Positions 23,145 through 35,639 of a stretch of DNA of 64,000 bases are shown piece after piece. The DNA is from Gonatopus flavifemur (taxonomy: Eukaryota; Arthropoda; Insecta; Hymenoptera; Dryinidae): the NCBI GenBank assembly GCA_018340375.1, contig JAFFJZ010000081.1:124001-188000 (forward strand), given 5' to 3'. The notes under the pieces are model-generated. The model saw only the letters and a program-made list of their open reading frames with translations, made no database searches and was not told the DNA's origin. The position numbers and the translations under genes are program-made. Every line of letters starts with the position of its first letter. The stretch's first letter is position 1.

Positions 23145-24760
23145 ACTAAACGGGAGCTGTTTGGTAAGCACAAGCGTGAAGTTGATTGTTTTTACAAGAT
23201 TCCGCGAAAATCATTAAATACCTTGATATAACTTCATTCGTATTTAATCAGAATTTCAGGAAATCAGTTCATACAAATCAGGAGGGACCTGATTCATTAG
23301 AATAAAATTCACAAGTGAATCTTCTTGAAAAAAGACTGATAAGAAAAAGAACTTCAAATAAATTATTATCTGATTATCCGAATGGTCAAACAAAAAAATT
23401 AAATTCGCACATTTCGTTGTCCAATACCTCTTCAGGAAATAGTCTTCAGAATATATCATCAACTATGAACGTATATATTTATTAGAAAATGAATCATATT
23501 TCAATTTTCCATCAAATTTTTATAATGAAATATATTTCAATGAATCAACTTTTGTGTACCTTATTTCTTTGTTGAATCTTATTGAAAATTTCAAATATGT
23601 GTGGATGGATAAGTACCACATGGATGTAGTTGTTTTCACGGTTCTTTCTTTACGTCCTCCATCCCAATCCCTACTATTAGAAAACACCGCAGTAAGGCCC
23701 TTTTCATACGCTGTTTTGAGTAAATCCTCTCGTCCTGATGCGATGAAACGACTTTTCAATGAAACTGTCATTCATTTATTATAATGAGTATAAAAGTTGA
23801 ATGTGTGAAATATGTACTGACAAAAATATTTAGTCGTTTGCTTTCCACAAAATATTCATCAGTAGAAATGAGAAATTGAATTCAATGCAAACATTGACTA
23901 TTTCTAACGGATAAATAACTTCCAAAATTCATTGAGAGCAAGCATTCCATCATTCGGTTCCACTGAATATCTGATTAATTCCAAGGATTATTTCCGAGAG
24001 GAAGGACAAATGAACCATTTATTTGGTAGAACAAAGTTTCAGTGTTTTACGAGATTTGGAAAGAAGGGGATTGCTACTCACTTTGAATCACCTCAATGAA
24101 CTTGGTTTCAGAGAATATTTTCTTATCGTGACACTATTTTTTTACTGTGAATTGTGATACCAAAGTGTGTTCCATAAAATTTTTTATCATAACTTTCAAA
24201 TTTTTCGGAAGGTTATCATTTTCATCGTATACAGTTATGATTGCGCGTTTCTGAAGAAATGAATTTGAATTAAAACATTATGGAAATGATTCACAATTGC
24301 GATATTAAATCAATTTAGCTTTGTGACTCTTAGGTGTAAACACACAACATCATTGAATTGTTCGCCTTTAAGATTTTAGAGAATATACTTCAAGTTCTAG
24401 ATTTTTAACAGCTCAGTATTTCGTTATCCGATTATCAATTCGTTTCAATAGACGATTCAAACTCCAGCAACATTTTTCCTCCACATACATTCTCCCTATG
24501 ATTAAATCAAGTGTAATAACTTTATGAAATAATTTTCAACTCTTCTCTTGAACAGTACTCGATGCTGAATAGTATTGATAGTTTGCAGTCGATACTGAGT
24601 ACTCATTCGGTATCGATACCCAGGACCGATAGTTCGAACTCTGAATTCTACTTTAGTCATTTTGTAGGTTCAAGGAGTTACTGAGAGTAACGATTGATGA
24701 CTCAAGAGATTTTAGTTCAATTGTCAAATTGTACATAAAAACAATACGAAGTCACATGTA
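23145..24760. other. AT-rich spacer, nothing firmly assigned
   Basis: No gene was recognised. The 24553-24640 part carries TATCGATACC motifs matching, inverted, the block at 20228-20345. The rest holds only short frames without domain-like composition. Confidence 0.35.
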
Positions 24761-25001
24761 CCCAGAGAAAAGTGAACAGTAACCGTTACTGCGAATGACA
24801 GTAATCGTCAAAAAATTGAAGGCAGTTATACAATATTGTGTTTGGCAGTATTCATTGCTGTGCAGTCGGTATTGTCAAATTTTATTCCAGTACCTATGAC
24901 GGTGATTGCAATAATTTTCACTATCCAACTGCATCTTCATTAGTTTTTCAACCGATTGCTGCCACTCGCAGTAACGGTTACTGTTTACTTCCCTACTTGT
25001 G
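24761..25001. mobile_element. Palindromic MITE with CAGTAACGGTTACTG monomers
   Basis: The left end is CCCAGAGAAAAGTGAACAG; the right end, inverted, reads CACAAGTAGGGAAGTAAACA, close to a CCCAAGTAG terminus. Next to both lies AGTAACCGTTACTGCGA. The interior repeats CAGTAA(T/C)(C/G)GTTACTG variants. The left flank is TA and the right AA. This is consistent with a slightly decayed member of the CCC-ended group. Confidence 0.6.
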
Positions 25002-27322
25002 AATATGCTCGTACAGCGTGACAACTGGAGATGAACACCATAGGATCCTTTCCTTGAACGCATCGAATCCATCAAAGAACTGGTTCTTGTGATAAAACTA
25101 TTGATTTCTCAAATTACATCAATTATCTCAAGATTGAATTGATGAATTTACAGCAACTTTTCAAGTCTTTTTTTTTCCCTTCCTTTTCGTAATTGTAATG
25201 ACCGATGTAATAAAAAAGTACAGTTGGGAAGCATTCTGTTTAGAGTATATTGAAACTATCGGAAGAAAAAGTGGAGATCTCACTGAACAAGGTGAAATAT
25301 AGAATAACGAGGCCTGGGAGGAAGATTTATGAAGGATCAATGGAAGGATTCCATCAAATTACTTACCACATTCTGGAGAACAAAGTTCCCCTGAGCGAAA
25401 ATTTCCGCATATTATCCGGTGTAAACGTTGCGTCAAACATTAAGCAGAACCTCACAAAGAACCATCCTCAAAAGCTGGCGTGATAAGAGTAGTAAAATAA
25501 AGTAAACAGGAATTGAGTTAAATTCAAGTCTACGAATCGTTCGGCTGTTTAGGGGTGGTGATTTATGGATAAAATTTGTTCGAACACTCTGTTGGTTCTC
25601 TCGCTTCTGTTCCTCTCGTTTTCTATTCTCACAATTTGGTATGCAATGGGAGATTTTGTATTCAAAAGGAATTTTTCTTAGTTTGTTTCCTTCAAGTTTC
25701 TCGCATTAAGGGAACTCACAAAGCGCCGAATTCTAATAATTACTATAATATACGTCCCTATACAAAACAGAAGAATAAAGGAATTGAATTTCAACGGGAA
25801 TATAATTAAGAGAAAAACAGTTTCCATATCAGAATGCACATCACAGATTCAATTTTGATACCTCTGTTTCTTACAGTGATTTGAAATCACAGGAGAATTG
25901 GTGCCTGAAGCACTTTCGGAATCGTCCCAGAGATTTTCTCCTTTTGTTCGAGTCTCTGCGACACGATTACGATCGTTGCATTTCCATCTCCAGCTATTAA
26001 CGATACACGTAAAGCTTTCTCAAATGGTATACCCTACAAATGCATCTTGACGGGTTGTATGATTGGCTTTTTTTTCCTCCAACCCTGCTTTTCCGGAAAA
26101 ACGAGAACAACAATTTCATTTGATGCAAAAAGACAAAGCTGTTCGAATAAAACACTCGTCACGTATAATTATTTCACTTTGCATGAATGATTTCCGCTCA
26201 TATACAATCAACGTTATGTTCTTTTGTACTGAGACTAATTGAGCGGAGTTCGTAATATGAATTATGCATATTATTTCTGGATTTTATTGGTTTGAGGTTT
26301 ATTGAATTCAGTGGGAACGTATTTCTAATTCTCGTTAATTATTCGACATCTCTTATGTTCAGAATACTTCGTAGCACGTACTTTATACCTTGTGTATTTC
26401 CTCCTCTCTTCGAATTTCTATCGACATAAGCAGATAACGTTCCTTCCGTCGTCATTATGTAATTCAACGACATTATGCGATACCATTGTAATCGCGAACA
26501 ATAAAATGACAAGCCTTTGACGAGGAACGTTAAATTTAATGCCTCTCCCTTTTCTGTTAGACGCCTCAGCGATTATAGTTTTAACTACTTATCGTGGTAA
26601 GAATGAATTATTGCTGATACCTCAAGCTGATACCACTCATATTGAATTAGAATGTGGGGGAATTGTCTTTTGCGGGATGAATCTGAAATTACGACATGCG
26701 AAGTATTTCAAAATTTGCACCGCTGATCGTGAAACACGTTATTCGATAACGCTACTAATAACCTTCGCTAGACTGGCTCAACGCACTGGCGAAATAGGTT
26801 GCAAAAAACATTCTCACATATCTTTTTAGAGAGCATCATTTCAACGTATCTTTCACATAAAATAATGAACGCATCGCTTCATTAATTTTGAGTTTGAAGC
26901 GATACTTGATTAATGAACTTTTTAAACTTCAATTACGATGAACGAAGACTGGATTAGGATACTGAGGATTCCAATGGAATAAAATCAGCAAGATATCATA
27001 AAATACTGAGATAAGTTCACCGTTCTTTCGGTATGTTGTATTGTATTAAGAAAGAGAAAAATCGATCGAGATACAAGAAGGTTTACGTCAAACAGGAAAC
27101 TCCCTAGTGAAAAGACTGAAAGGATGAAAAGAAATTCGAGTGCACGGGAGTCGACAAAAAAAATGTAAAAAAAAGACCTATGAGCTGTGAAGTGGATTAC
27201 ATACAAGAAAAATTTAATGTCATACGTATATATCTGGATGTGCATGTACACAAACAAGTTCACTCTTTCAAATACGTCCAAAGTCACAAACAATACAATA
27301 TCAGATATATTGTATTTGTCCC
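25002..27322. other. Unassigned stretch with weak coding hints
   Basis: A plus-strand frame at 25250-25483 and another at 26539-26829 have mixed, protein-like composition but no recognisable motif, start context or splice pairing. I found no RNA gene or repeat boundary. This interval is a candidate for single-copy intronic or intergenic DNA. Confidence 0.3.
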
Positions 27323-27660
27323 CCGTAGAAAAATTTAGTTTGGCAAACATATAGGATGAGTCTGGCCAAACGTAAGGCCAAAATTTGGCAACACGTATGT
27401 TATAACATAACAATGGTCTGGCGAAAAGTATGGGGTTTGAGACTCAGCCATACTTTCGCCAAACTTTTATTGGAAGGCAGTGAAAGTCTATCGAAAGTAT
27501 GGGATAAATCTAGCGGGAGTAAACTAAAACGATAACAAGAGTAGATGCATACTGGTGATAATAAACCTCATCGATTTGCTCATTTTGTTTGGATAAACAA
27601 TGGAATAAATCATCTATCCTAAATGCGCTCTGAACAAACAGAATTTGTTGTGAATCATCA

Positions 27661-27869
27661 CACTATTGAAAAAACTCAACACCGAATCGATGGACTTTAT
27701 ATACACACCGGGATTATGTAGAGATCATACTCTAACCGGTGTTAATTCCCAAAATACAACACAAATTTGAGTGAAGTCAACACAAATCAAAAATAAAATT
27801 TTAACACGAAATTGATGGACGCATAAGTACACTGAAAAGTAGTTCGAGGGGATTAAAATTTTAACAGTG
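27661..27869. mobile_element. CACTATTG-ended MITE, CA duplication
   Basis: The ends are CACTATTGAAAAAACTCAAC and the inverse of CACTGTTAAAATTTTAAT. CA flanks both sides, and the right arm of the surrounding element (around 35757) has the uninterrupted site with one CA. The interior repeats CAACACAAATTTG and CCGGTGTTAA-like motifs. Confidence 0.7.
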
Positions 27870-27904
27870 CACGAGACGTAGGGTCATCTTTGATCTGTAA
27901 TATA

Positions 27905-28176
27905 CTCTCTAAATCTGAAAGAGTGGAAAATCGCACGTTTCACTCTACTGAGTGTCAGAAGTGAGCCTGTCCGCTTCGAGTGGAATTTTCACTCGTTTCG
28001 ATTGACCTCTTACTCTTTTAGAGTGAAAAATTCTCTCTAGCGTCGAAGTGATTGTGAATTTCTAACCTCAAACCTTAGAATATCACTCCAAAAGAGTGGA
28101 AATTTCACTCGAAAATTCGACAGGCTCACTTCTGGCTGGCTAAAGAGTGAAATCTCACTCCAAAGATTTTAGAGAG
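27905..28176. mobile_element. CTCTCTAAA-ended MITE of AGAGTGAAA(T)TTTCACTC motifs
   Basis: The ends CTCTCTAAATCTGAAAGAG and the inverse of CTCTCTAAAATCTTTGGAG are flanked by TA. The interior is a chain of TTTCACTC/GAGTGAAA palindromes. The opposite arm of the enclosing element shows the empty TA site near 35715. Confidence 0.8.
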
Positions 28177-30726
28177 TACAATGAGGAATGCACAGAGAAT
28201 TTTTGGAAATAGGATCATACAAAGTTTGCAAATACTGCCACTCTGAGCAGAGTGAATACGAGTTTGGTTACTCGTTTTGTCAAGTGCGGGGTTTGCGTTC
28301 GTGGAAAGGAAATGTGCAAAATGTTAATTTGAAGACAACGATATATTTCTTGTGTACTCAAAGTATGTGTGTCTTATTTTATTGATCTTCATTTACTAGC
28401 CGACACTTTTAGTTTTTATTCGTAGAAAAATTATGCCTATTACCATTATTCAGGATTTTCCTTCCCCTTGCCAGATAAGATTTAGAACAAACGGAAAAAC
28501 AGTGTATTCGTATTTTTATTGTTTATTTTCTCAATAGAGGAAAAACCACGAAAAAATCTTTTTTCTTGTTCGTTTGAGATCACATTCATACTAGGAATTC
28601 AAAGAATTTATTTTGATGTGCTCAGAATGTTTGAATCGTGTAGTCCAAATTTTTTCTGCTGTAGGCGTGTTTGTGAATCCGACGACGTTATGTAACGAGT
28701 GTTTAATGGCCGATTTTAGTGTCAATCCATTTTGTGAAAAATTATTATCCAAATCTAAATCCAGATCTGTTTATACTGATGATACAAATTATGTTATTGA
28801 AACATATACAAAACTGGCTATTCTGTGAGAAAACTTGAGACAAATATTGCTAGATAATGGAAATCAAGACGAAAATATATAGAGGAGACGGTCCAAATTT
28901 CGACCAGGATCCAAAATTCGACTAGTAGGATTTAACGTAATGCGAGGTACTGCCACCATGCGGGAAAAATAGGAACGGTGGTCCATTCCGTTGTTATTGT
29001 TTTGTGGAACCCGCAATTCCGCTCGCTCAATGGTGATAGTGTAAGAATCAAAACTTTGTTTTCGGCGATTTCAAAACTTTTTCAGGTACGCGTTCTCGAT
29101 TTTTTACTCTCAGTATCTCAATATTAGTTATGAGCCTGTTGGAGCATCGTATTAGATATGTTTTGGGCTTCTAAATTCTATTTTAGTTGAGTCGATTGCT
29201 TCTCGTTTTAGATCGTACGTAACCTTAAAAGTTTAACCAAGCGGTGGCCTAAATTCTGACTACCGCTGGTGGTCTAAAGTTCGACTACTTGTTGAAATTC
29301 GGACCAAAGCCCCTGAGGTGGCTAATCCTCGCCATTTTGATTTCAGAATGCATAGAAAGAAGTCCAAATATGTTTCTAAAAATAAACGACGTCAATGGAG
29401 TGAAGAGAACATGGCGAAAGCAATCCGTACCGTTAGGGAACAAAAGATGGGCACCCTTAAAGCATCTCAAAAACCTTCAACGTACCTCGTGGAACATTGC
29501 GCGATCTCAACAAAAAGGTTAATGTATCACCTTCTAAATTAGTGAAAGCTAAGATAGCAAGGAAACCAATACTAGGAGAAGAACTCGAAAACCAATTAGT
29601 TGATCATTTAGTTCATATGGAAGCAAAATTTTATGGGTTCACCTTAGGGAACCTTCGACGATAAGAATTTCAACTTGCGACTAGAAACGACATTACCCAC
29701 CCTTTTAAGCAAGGTCAAACAGGCCGCGCTTGGGTTGATCTATTCTTAGAGCGTCACAAAGATACGTTGTCTCTGCGTAAACCATGTGGGACTTCTTTTT
29801 CTCGTGCCTTAGGCTTCAGTAAAGAAAATGTCAGTGCTATTTCCAATTATTAGAAGAGGCCTACCTTGTAAACAAGTATCCAGCTGACTGAATATACAAT
29901 GTGGATGAAACCGGTCTAACCATTGTGCAGAGTAAAATTCCGCAAGTAATTGCAAGGAAAGGTACACGTCAAATTGCTGCCCTCACATCCGCAGAGCTAG
30001 GAGCGACAGTCACCATGGTAGCATGCATGAGTGCCTCTGGGCATTTTGTTCCACCTCAAATTATATTCCTCAGGAAGAATATGACTGAGCAAATAATGAG
30101 AGTGGCACCCTTAGGCTCGATTGGAGTTGCACACCCATCAGGTTGGTTTCAAACCAATATTTTTACTAAATGGTTCTAGCATTTCATGGAAAGAGTGAGC
30201 CCATCTGAGGACTCTCCAGTTCTCCTCATCTTAGATGGATACGGACTACAGTCACGTTCGTAATGTTGATGTGATTGAATTGGCACGGAGAAATCATGTA
30301 ACAATAATTGTGTCATTGCCGCCACACTGCTCGCACAAGCTCCAGCCTCTGGACAAAACCTTCATGGGACCCTTGAAGATACTCTATAGTGAAGAAATAA
30401 GACAAAAGCTTCTTCATTCAGACAGGCCATTGTCTCCATATGACATGATGGAGCTGTTTGGAAAAGCATATCTAAAAGTGCAAACAGGAGAAATTGCCAT
30501 TAACAGTTTCAGGAAAACGGGCATTTTTCCAATGAATAAGAACCTTTTCACCGAAGCTGATTTTCTGCCTTCGACACAGGAATCTGGGAAATCCTACAGT
30601 TCTCAGGTGACGCCAGATGAAAATAATCAAGTGACATCTCTCTCTGACAACCAACTGTCTACTTCTAAGCCACGCGAGTCGTTGTGAGCGGATCATCCTG
30701 TAAGTCCTGCCGAGGATCCTCAACCT

Positions 30727-31976
30727 CCCAAATAGACAATCCGATTTCTATTAGATATCTGAAAGATGTCTGAAAATTTTGTAAGATATCTTAAAATTTC
30801 TCCCGAAAGAGATCTTTGAGATATCATAAAGATATCGGACGCAACACTATTATATATCTTTAAGATATCTGAAAAGAGATCTTTCAGGAGCTTCTTCAAG
30901 ATATCTTAATGAGGTCTTATGGGAGAGCAAAATTAGAAATCCGAAGAATGATATATTTCAGAAGTCATACAAAAACCCTGGTGGTAATGTTTATCATAAT
31001 TTTCCATAATTCTCATGAAAGTCATGAATCTTTATATTTCCTCATTTGGTACAAGTTCAAGGAGAAAATATTAGATCTTTCTTACCGAATTTGTAATTTA
31101 TGAGGAAATATGAAAAATTGTCACTTTCATGAGAAATTATGAAAAATTATGAGATCTACCTTCGCCAAGGAATCGATACATGAATTCGATGAAGATGTTT
31201 CGAGAAGAAGACAGCCCGCTGCAAATTCATACATTCAGGTTCATAAATTCATTATTGTAATAGTTCAAGACATTCAAGAAGTGCAATTGCGCCTATAAAT
31301 AGGATAAGATGTCATCAAGTAAGTGCATGATATTTTTTTTGCATAATATATATATGTAAAGGACGGTAAAGAGCAAGGTTAGGAATGCCGGTAATGTTTA
31401 CTAATGCTGATTTTGAAAAAGTATACAATGACATCCAACGAATATACGAAAAATATCATACACTTAGGGAACGTACCCATACTACGTGACCTTTTTATTT
31501 GTCTCGTTCCTTGTTGCACCAACTTCAGGCATAATGAGTAAGATAGAGAAGGAAGTAAGAAAAAGGTCACGTGGTATGGGTACGATCCCTTACTTGGTGA
31601 GTTTTTATCCCATGAACAGGTCAATTGCACCTTCGAATCCCTTGAATTCTAATATATAACATTTTTATATATAAGATTCAACATTTGACACGTACTGCAC
31701 GCGAGAGAATGAGGCAGAAAAGTGATGCAAAAGGCAAAGTCGGTAGACGCCATCTTTTCAGAAATGAAGTTCTGAGAGATATCTTATAGATGATATTTTA
31801 AGAACTCTGATGCAATCGATTTTTCAGATATATTTCAGATATCTTATACAGGCATCTGTAAGATATCTTTTTGAAGATTTCTGATATACATCTATAAGAC
31901 ATCTTTTAGACACATCTTAAAGGTTTCTTTCATCGGATATCTTATATTCATCTTTAAGAACTTAGGGTTTACTGGG
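30727..31976. mobile_element. CCC-ended element with AGATATCT monomers, CT duplication
   Basis: It begins CCCAAATAGACAATCCG and ends with the inverse of CCCAGTAAACCCTAAG. CT flanks it on both sides. Removing the element plus one CT rejoins the pogo-like transposase in frame (QP then NTSNGL), so boundaries and the 2-bp duplication are well supported. Both terminal thirds iterate AAGATATCTTTAAGATGTCT variants. The middle (31000-31700) is unassigned and contains no transposase I can recognise. Confidence 0.88.
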
Positions 31977-32377
31977 CTAACACTTCAAACGGCCTCAAAC
32001 ACGTCAGTCCCTATGAGATCGTCCCTGTGCCATCAAAAAAACGAAAAATGAGTGATGGAGGCCGCAAAGCTGTAGGAGCTTGTATGATCACTGGAAGCCC
32101 GTACAAAGAAGCCCTTGTTAAATCATTATATGAATCTGCCGGAAACCCAAAGAATGTTGCCAAAAAGAAATGAAATTCAAGGGGGAACAAATCCAAGAAA
32201 GGCAAAGAGTTAGTTTAGAAACCTAAAGAAGAAAAGGAGAAGAAACCTTAAAGGAAGCTTGAGGAGACGCTTATTGAAGGCGGGTCTTCGGAAGATGCTG
32301 ATAGTGCCGAAAATATTATTGATGAAATCATGAGTGATCTAGAGTTTCATGTGGGTAAAAAAAAGCCAGATCATGAA

Positions 32378-32751
32378 TAGTGTTGCCGCGATATCATCGT
32401 CGGAATTAAGAAATAATCGATTATCTTAATTTTGACAGGTTTTCATGGAACTTTTAACGCATAGATCTTCGACTGTGCGCGAAATCAAACGGGATAATGG
32501 ATCATCTAGGTCTTTTAAACAAAATAAATCAAAATATTCTTACACTATCGTAACGATAATTGTCGATATATCGTAACGATAAATGGAAGCATATCTTGGT
32601 TTATTTTGTGTACAAGTCTGGGATCATTCATCATTCCGTTTCATCATGAGCATAATCGAAGATTCATGGATTATATATTCCATAGGAACGTGTAAGAATT
32701 GAGATAATCGATTATTCCTCAATTATCGACGATAATATCGTGGCAACACTA
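32378..32751. mobile_element. hAT-like MITE with perfect 8-bp duplication
   Basis: The ends TAGTGTTGCCGCGATAT and the inverse of TAGTGTTGCCACGATAT are flanked by ATCATGAA on both sides (32370-32377, 32752-32759). The interior repeats ATAATCGATTATC and TATCGTTACGATA-type palindromes. The 374-bp element interrupts the 3' part of the pogo-like transposase gene. The 8-bp duplication and TAG...CTA ends are diagnostic of hAT mobilisation. Confidence 0.93.
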
Positions 32752-33452
32752 ATCATGAAGATGCGGCCTGTATGTTTTGACAAGGACTGTTTTCCGATTA
32801 CCACAAAGGAGAATTGTGGGTAATGTGTTATGTGTCACCTTTGGGCACATAACGCATGTGCTGGGGCCGACAAGGACATTTATATGTGTGATTTTTGTAA
32901 ATGAGCGATGAATTCTTGACTTTTTCCCTTAAAAATAGAAGTAATATGCAAGTAAAATTACCTGGAAACACTGTTTTTATATTATTTTGTTATAATACAG
33001 TGTAATACTATTATTTTGTTCTTTTCCTTTCATTTCCTGTCACCTTGAAGCTGGTAGTCGGAATTTAGACCACAGTTTCAAAATCAACAATCATGACAAC
33101 TTTTGCAAAACAACACTTTTGATTTTATAATATTTGAGTATACAAGTTCGATGTATACCCCTTCCAGCTATACATGTATATTATTGCGACAACTTGTGTG
33201 CTAATAGTTCAGTAGTTACGAATGAAAAAGAAAGTGGTAGTCGAAATTTGGACCTTCTCCTCTGTGAATTCCATAGGTACTTTGAAGATAAACAATTTTA
33301 TGTGTCACAAGAATACAACCGTCAATGACGTTTGCACTAGAAAAATCGTATACTAGAATTAGTACACAACACAACACACATAACACACACAAACACATCT
33401 TAACGAACATATCACAAAGGGATGTACATTCAAACAACACAAGCTAACACAA

Positions 33453-34503
33453 CACTGTTAGAAAAGTTCTTAAATTTAATATGAAAATTCTTATGAAATT
33501 CTATAAGTACATCTTGAAATTAATAATATTCTGTGATTCACAACATGTTTATGGATTTTCACATTGAACGCATGAAAATTATTAACCGGTTATGAAAATT
33601 CAAAATATATTATTAAATTCCATGCAAACTTCCTAATTCTAATAATCTATAATGAAAAATCACAATAATACATGTTGAAATATTAAAGATGGCTTCTATG
33701 CGCATAATTCACTGCGCACTTTGTTTTTGGGAGCACATAATAGTATATACGTGTACACATGTGATGGAATCCATAACCTCTTAATTATCAGTAATGGTCA
33801 ATAACTCATGGGTATGTATACCATGATTATATGTCCTAATTCAATTAGCTTTAGTTACATGTGAACAAATTCCCGAAGTTTTTATGCACACATAGTTGAT
33901 AACAAGATAACTTTGAAATATGGGTAAGTCTTGTTCTTTTCTCTTTCATATTTTTATCAATGCAACTCTATTTACGGAATCAAAATTGAATACTTTTATG
34001 AATGTATGTATATATATATGTGTGTGTACAGAGCATATGTGATATCTGAAACTACATCGTATTTTACAGTCGATTTCTTCAATCGTGATGTAGTCAAGCT
34101 GGTTGAGGCGTGAGGTCGTAGGTTAGGTTTGGTAGGAAAGCAGGTTCGATCCCCCGTTAGGCCCCCAAAACTTTGCACTCCAATTGACTTTGACTACATT
34201 CACGATTACGTACTCACTTCGGAAGAGTTTCGAGGATTCCAAAATATGAAGGAAATTCCTAATGATTTCTGTTGAGAACTTCAAGATTTTTTTCTGTTAA
34301 TTCATAATTCAGAATTATAAATTTTAATATGTAATACATTATTGGATTTCATATAAATTCCATGTATATAAATTTATAATAATTGTTATTAAATTTAATA
34401 CTCAGTTTGGAATATACAATACAGTATTAAATTCAATAATAATATTATGTAAAAAACTTCATAATAATTATTATTAAATTTAAGACAGATTTTTCTAACA
34501 ATG
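33453..34503. mobile_element. CACTGTTAG-ended element, AA duplication
   Basis: The left end is CACTGTTAGAAAAGTTC; the right end, inverted, is CATTGTTAGAAAAATCTG. Just inside both lies TTAAATTTAATA. AA flanks each side. The terminal regions iterate ATTATTAAATTTAATA motifs. The middle contains a tRNA-like segment (34090-34165). No transposase was seen. Confidence 0.7.
34090..34165 (+). repeat. tRNA-like SINE head
   Basis: TAGTCAAGCTGGTTGAGG matches an A box and GGTTCGATCCC matches a B box at normal spacing. Flanking stems do not pair as in a mature tRNA. It is best read as the Pol III promoter of a tRNA-derived SINE. Confidence 0.6.
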
Positions 34504-35639
34504 AACCCAGGCAGCACAACATGCCACCGAGACGTTAATGAAACGTGTAAAGAACGTAGGAGAGGGTTTTTGAACGTTCCAAAAACGTTTCAGGGACCCA
34601 TTTTGATGCAAGGGGAGCTATGATACTACCTACAAAATATATAGAATATATATATAAGAATATCAAACATATGTACGGATTTTGTCTCGAATATTTTATT
34701 TGGGGATATTCCGTCGCGGATATCATTTCGGGGATATTTTGACCACGGATCTTCATAGCTGCTTTCCATATACATGCCGGAGAATATCCACGGAATCGGG
34801 AGTCATCTGAACATTTGTTCATATTACAAATCGTGGATGCTATCACACATGACAATTATCAGTTACATTCGATGAGTGTTTTGACACTGATGTGAATCAT
34901 ATAAAAATTCCATGGTATATACAATATCATTGAAAAAGTTGGTGTGAAAACTATAGTCAATGTCAACGATTTGAATAGATTGTGTTGTTATATTCAACTT
35001 GAGGATATGGGAAAAAAATACACGGCTGAACCTATCGATTCAATGGAATCCGAATAATTAAGATTTTTGTCCATTATATAGATATATTTGAACAGTTTTG
35101 AGTGTTCAGAAAACCATTGCACGATATGAACACTCCATTCACAATGCATTGACAGTGCAGATGTAATTTCAAACAAACAAAAGAGGGATGTGTTCGTGTT
35201 TATTTTTTATAATGAGTTGAACTGTACCATGTACCACGTGTTATCTCAACCCTCAACATGGTTAGCGTAACACAGTAAGTATTTGCGAATATCCGAAGTT
35301 TAAAAAACAGTATGAGTCTCAACATTCACATCTTTGAAGGGGACAATTTCAGTATGAACTGATGGATCAGTACCACTTCATTAAGAAGTTAGAAAATGCA
35401 AGTTGATGTGGAATTTTGTGTTCGAAAAAATGGGTCAGTTCAAAGTTTGCAGGCTGAGGGTTGAATAAAAGAAACTCGGATCAAAAAATGCGTCTTTCTT
35501 CAAATTCAATTTATGACAAACATTTTAATCTCACGATATTGTGAAAATTAATTATGACATTCTCTCTTAATGTTTAGGAGTGAGACGTGCACTTCTTATT
35601 TCACTTTGGGAATGAAAAACATGTCCTCGAGGATTGAAA
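34504..35639. other. Loop of the large inverted-repeat element, unassigned
   Basis: It starts with CCCAGGCAGCACAACATG (34506), a CAGCACA-like end without a visible partner, followed by AACGTTCCAAAAACGTTTC motifs. Two minus-strand frames (34535-34855, 34994-35176) show no domain. No autonomous gene for the enclosing element was found here. Confidence 0.35.

Larger units (their letters stand above)
29348..32905 (+). pseudogene. pogo-like transposase: psq HTH, DDE_1 core, C-terminal PHD-like finger
   Basis: Fragments in order: a basic N-terminus and pipsqueak-type helix-turn-helix (RRQWSEENMAKAIRTVREQK, 29388 on); a second DNA-binding domain fragment (FKQGQTGRAWVDLFLERH, about 29700); and the catalytic core with NVDETGL (about 29900), LLILDGY (about 30225) and [14 protein letters not shown] (about 30315). 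After the insertion at 30727-31976 the frame resumes with VSPYEIVPVPSKKRK and ACMITGSPYK. After the hAT-like insertion a Cys/His-rich end follows (CHLWAHNACAGADKDIYMCD, near 32835-32895), resembling a PHD-type zinc finger. Defects include stops near 29662 and 30177, a frameshift near 30240, a stop in the finger near 32780 and a frameshift near 32825. Estimated original length is about 650 residues. It would have acted in the nucleus on its own ends. Family placement (DDE_1, CENP-B/Tigger relatives) is confident, the subfamily is not. Confidence 0.85.
28881..33263 (+). mobile_element. pogo/Tigger-like DNA transposon with subterminal iterons
   Basis: The terminal inverted repeats AGAGGAGACGGTCCAAATTT (28881) and AGAGGAGAAGGTCCAAATTT (inverted, ending 33263) enclose a broken transposase gene. 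A motif of about 18 bp like GGTCCAAATTTCGACTA recurs near 28889, 28909, 29247, 29270 and 29294 at the left and near 33055 and 33236 at the right, in both orientations. Two later insertions (30727-31976, 32378-32751) split it. A TA duplication is not clean (TA left, TG right if the ends are one base longer). Without the insertions it would be about 2.75 kb. Confidence 0.8.

Noticed and set aside
20228..24640. A 4.4-kb hAT-like element bounded by TATCGATACC blocks
   Set aside because: The expected 8-bp duplication is absent (TACTAAAC versus AATTCTAC), so the two blocks may be unrelated solo remnants.
34090..34165. Functional tRNA gene
   Set aside because: A and B boxes are good but acceptor and anticodon stems do not pair; it is better explained as a tRNA-derived SINE. 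The same reasoning applies to 20763, 21210, 38572 and 42821.
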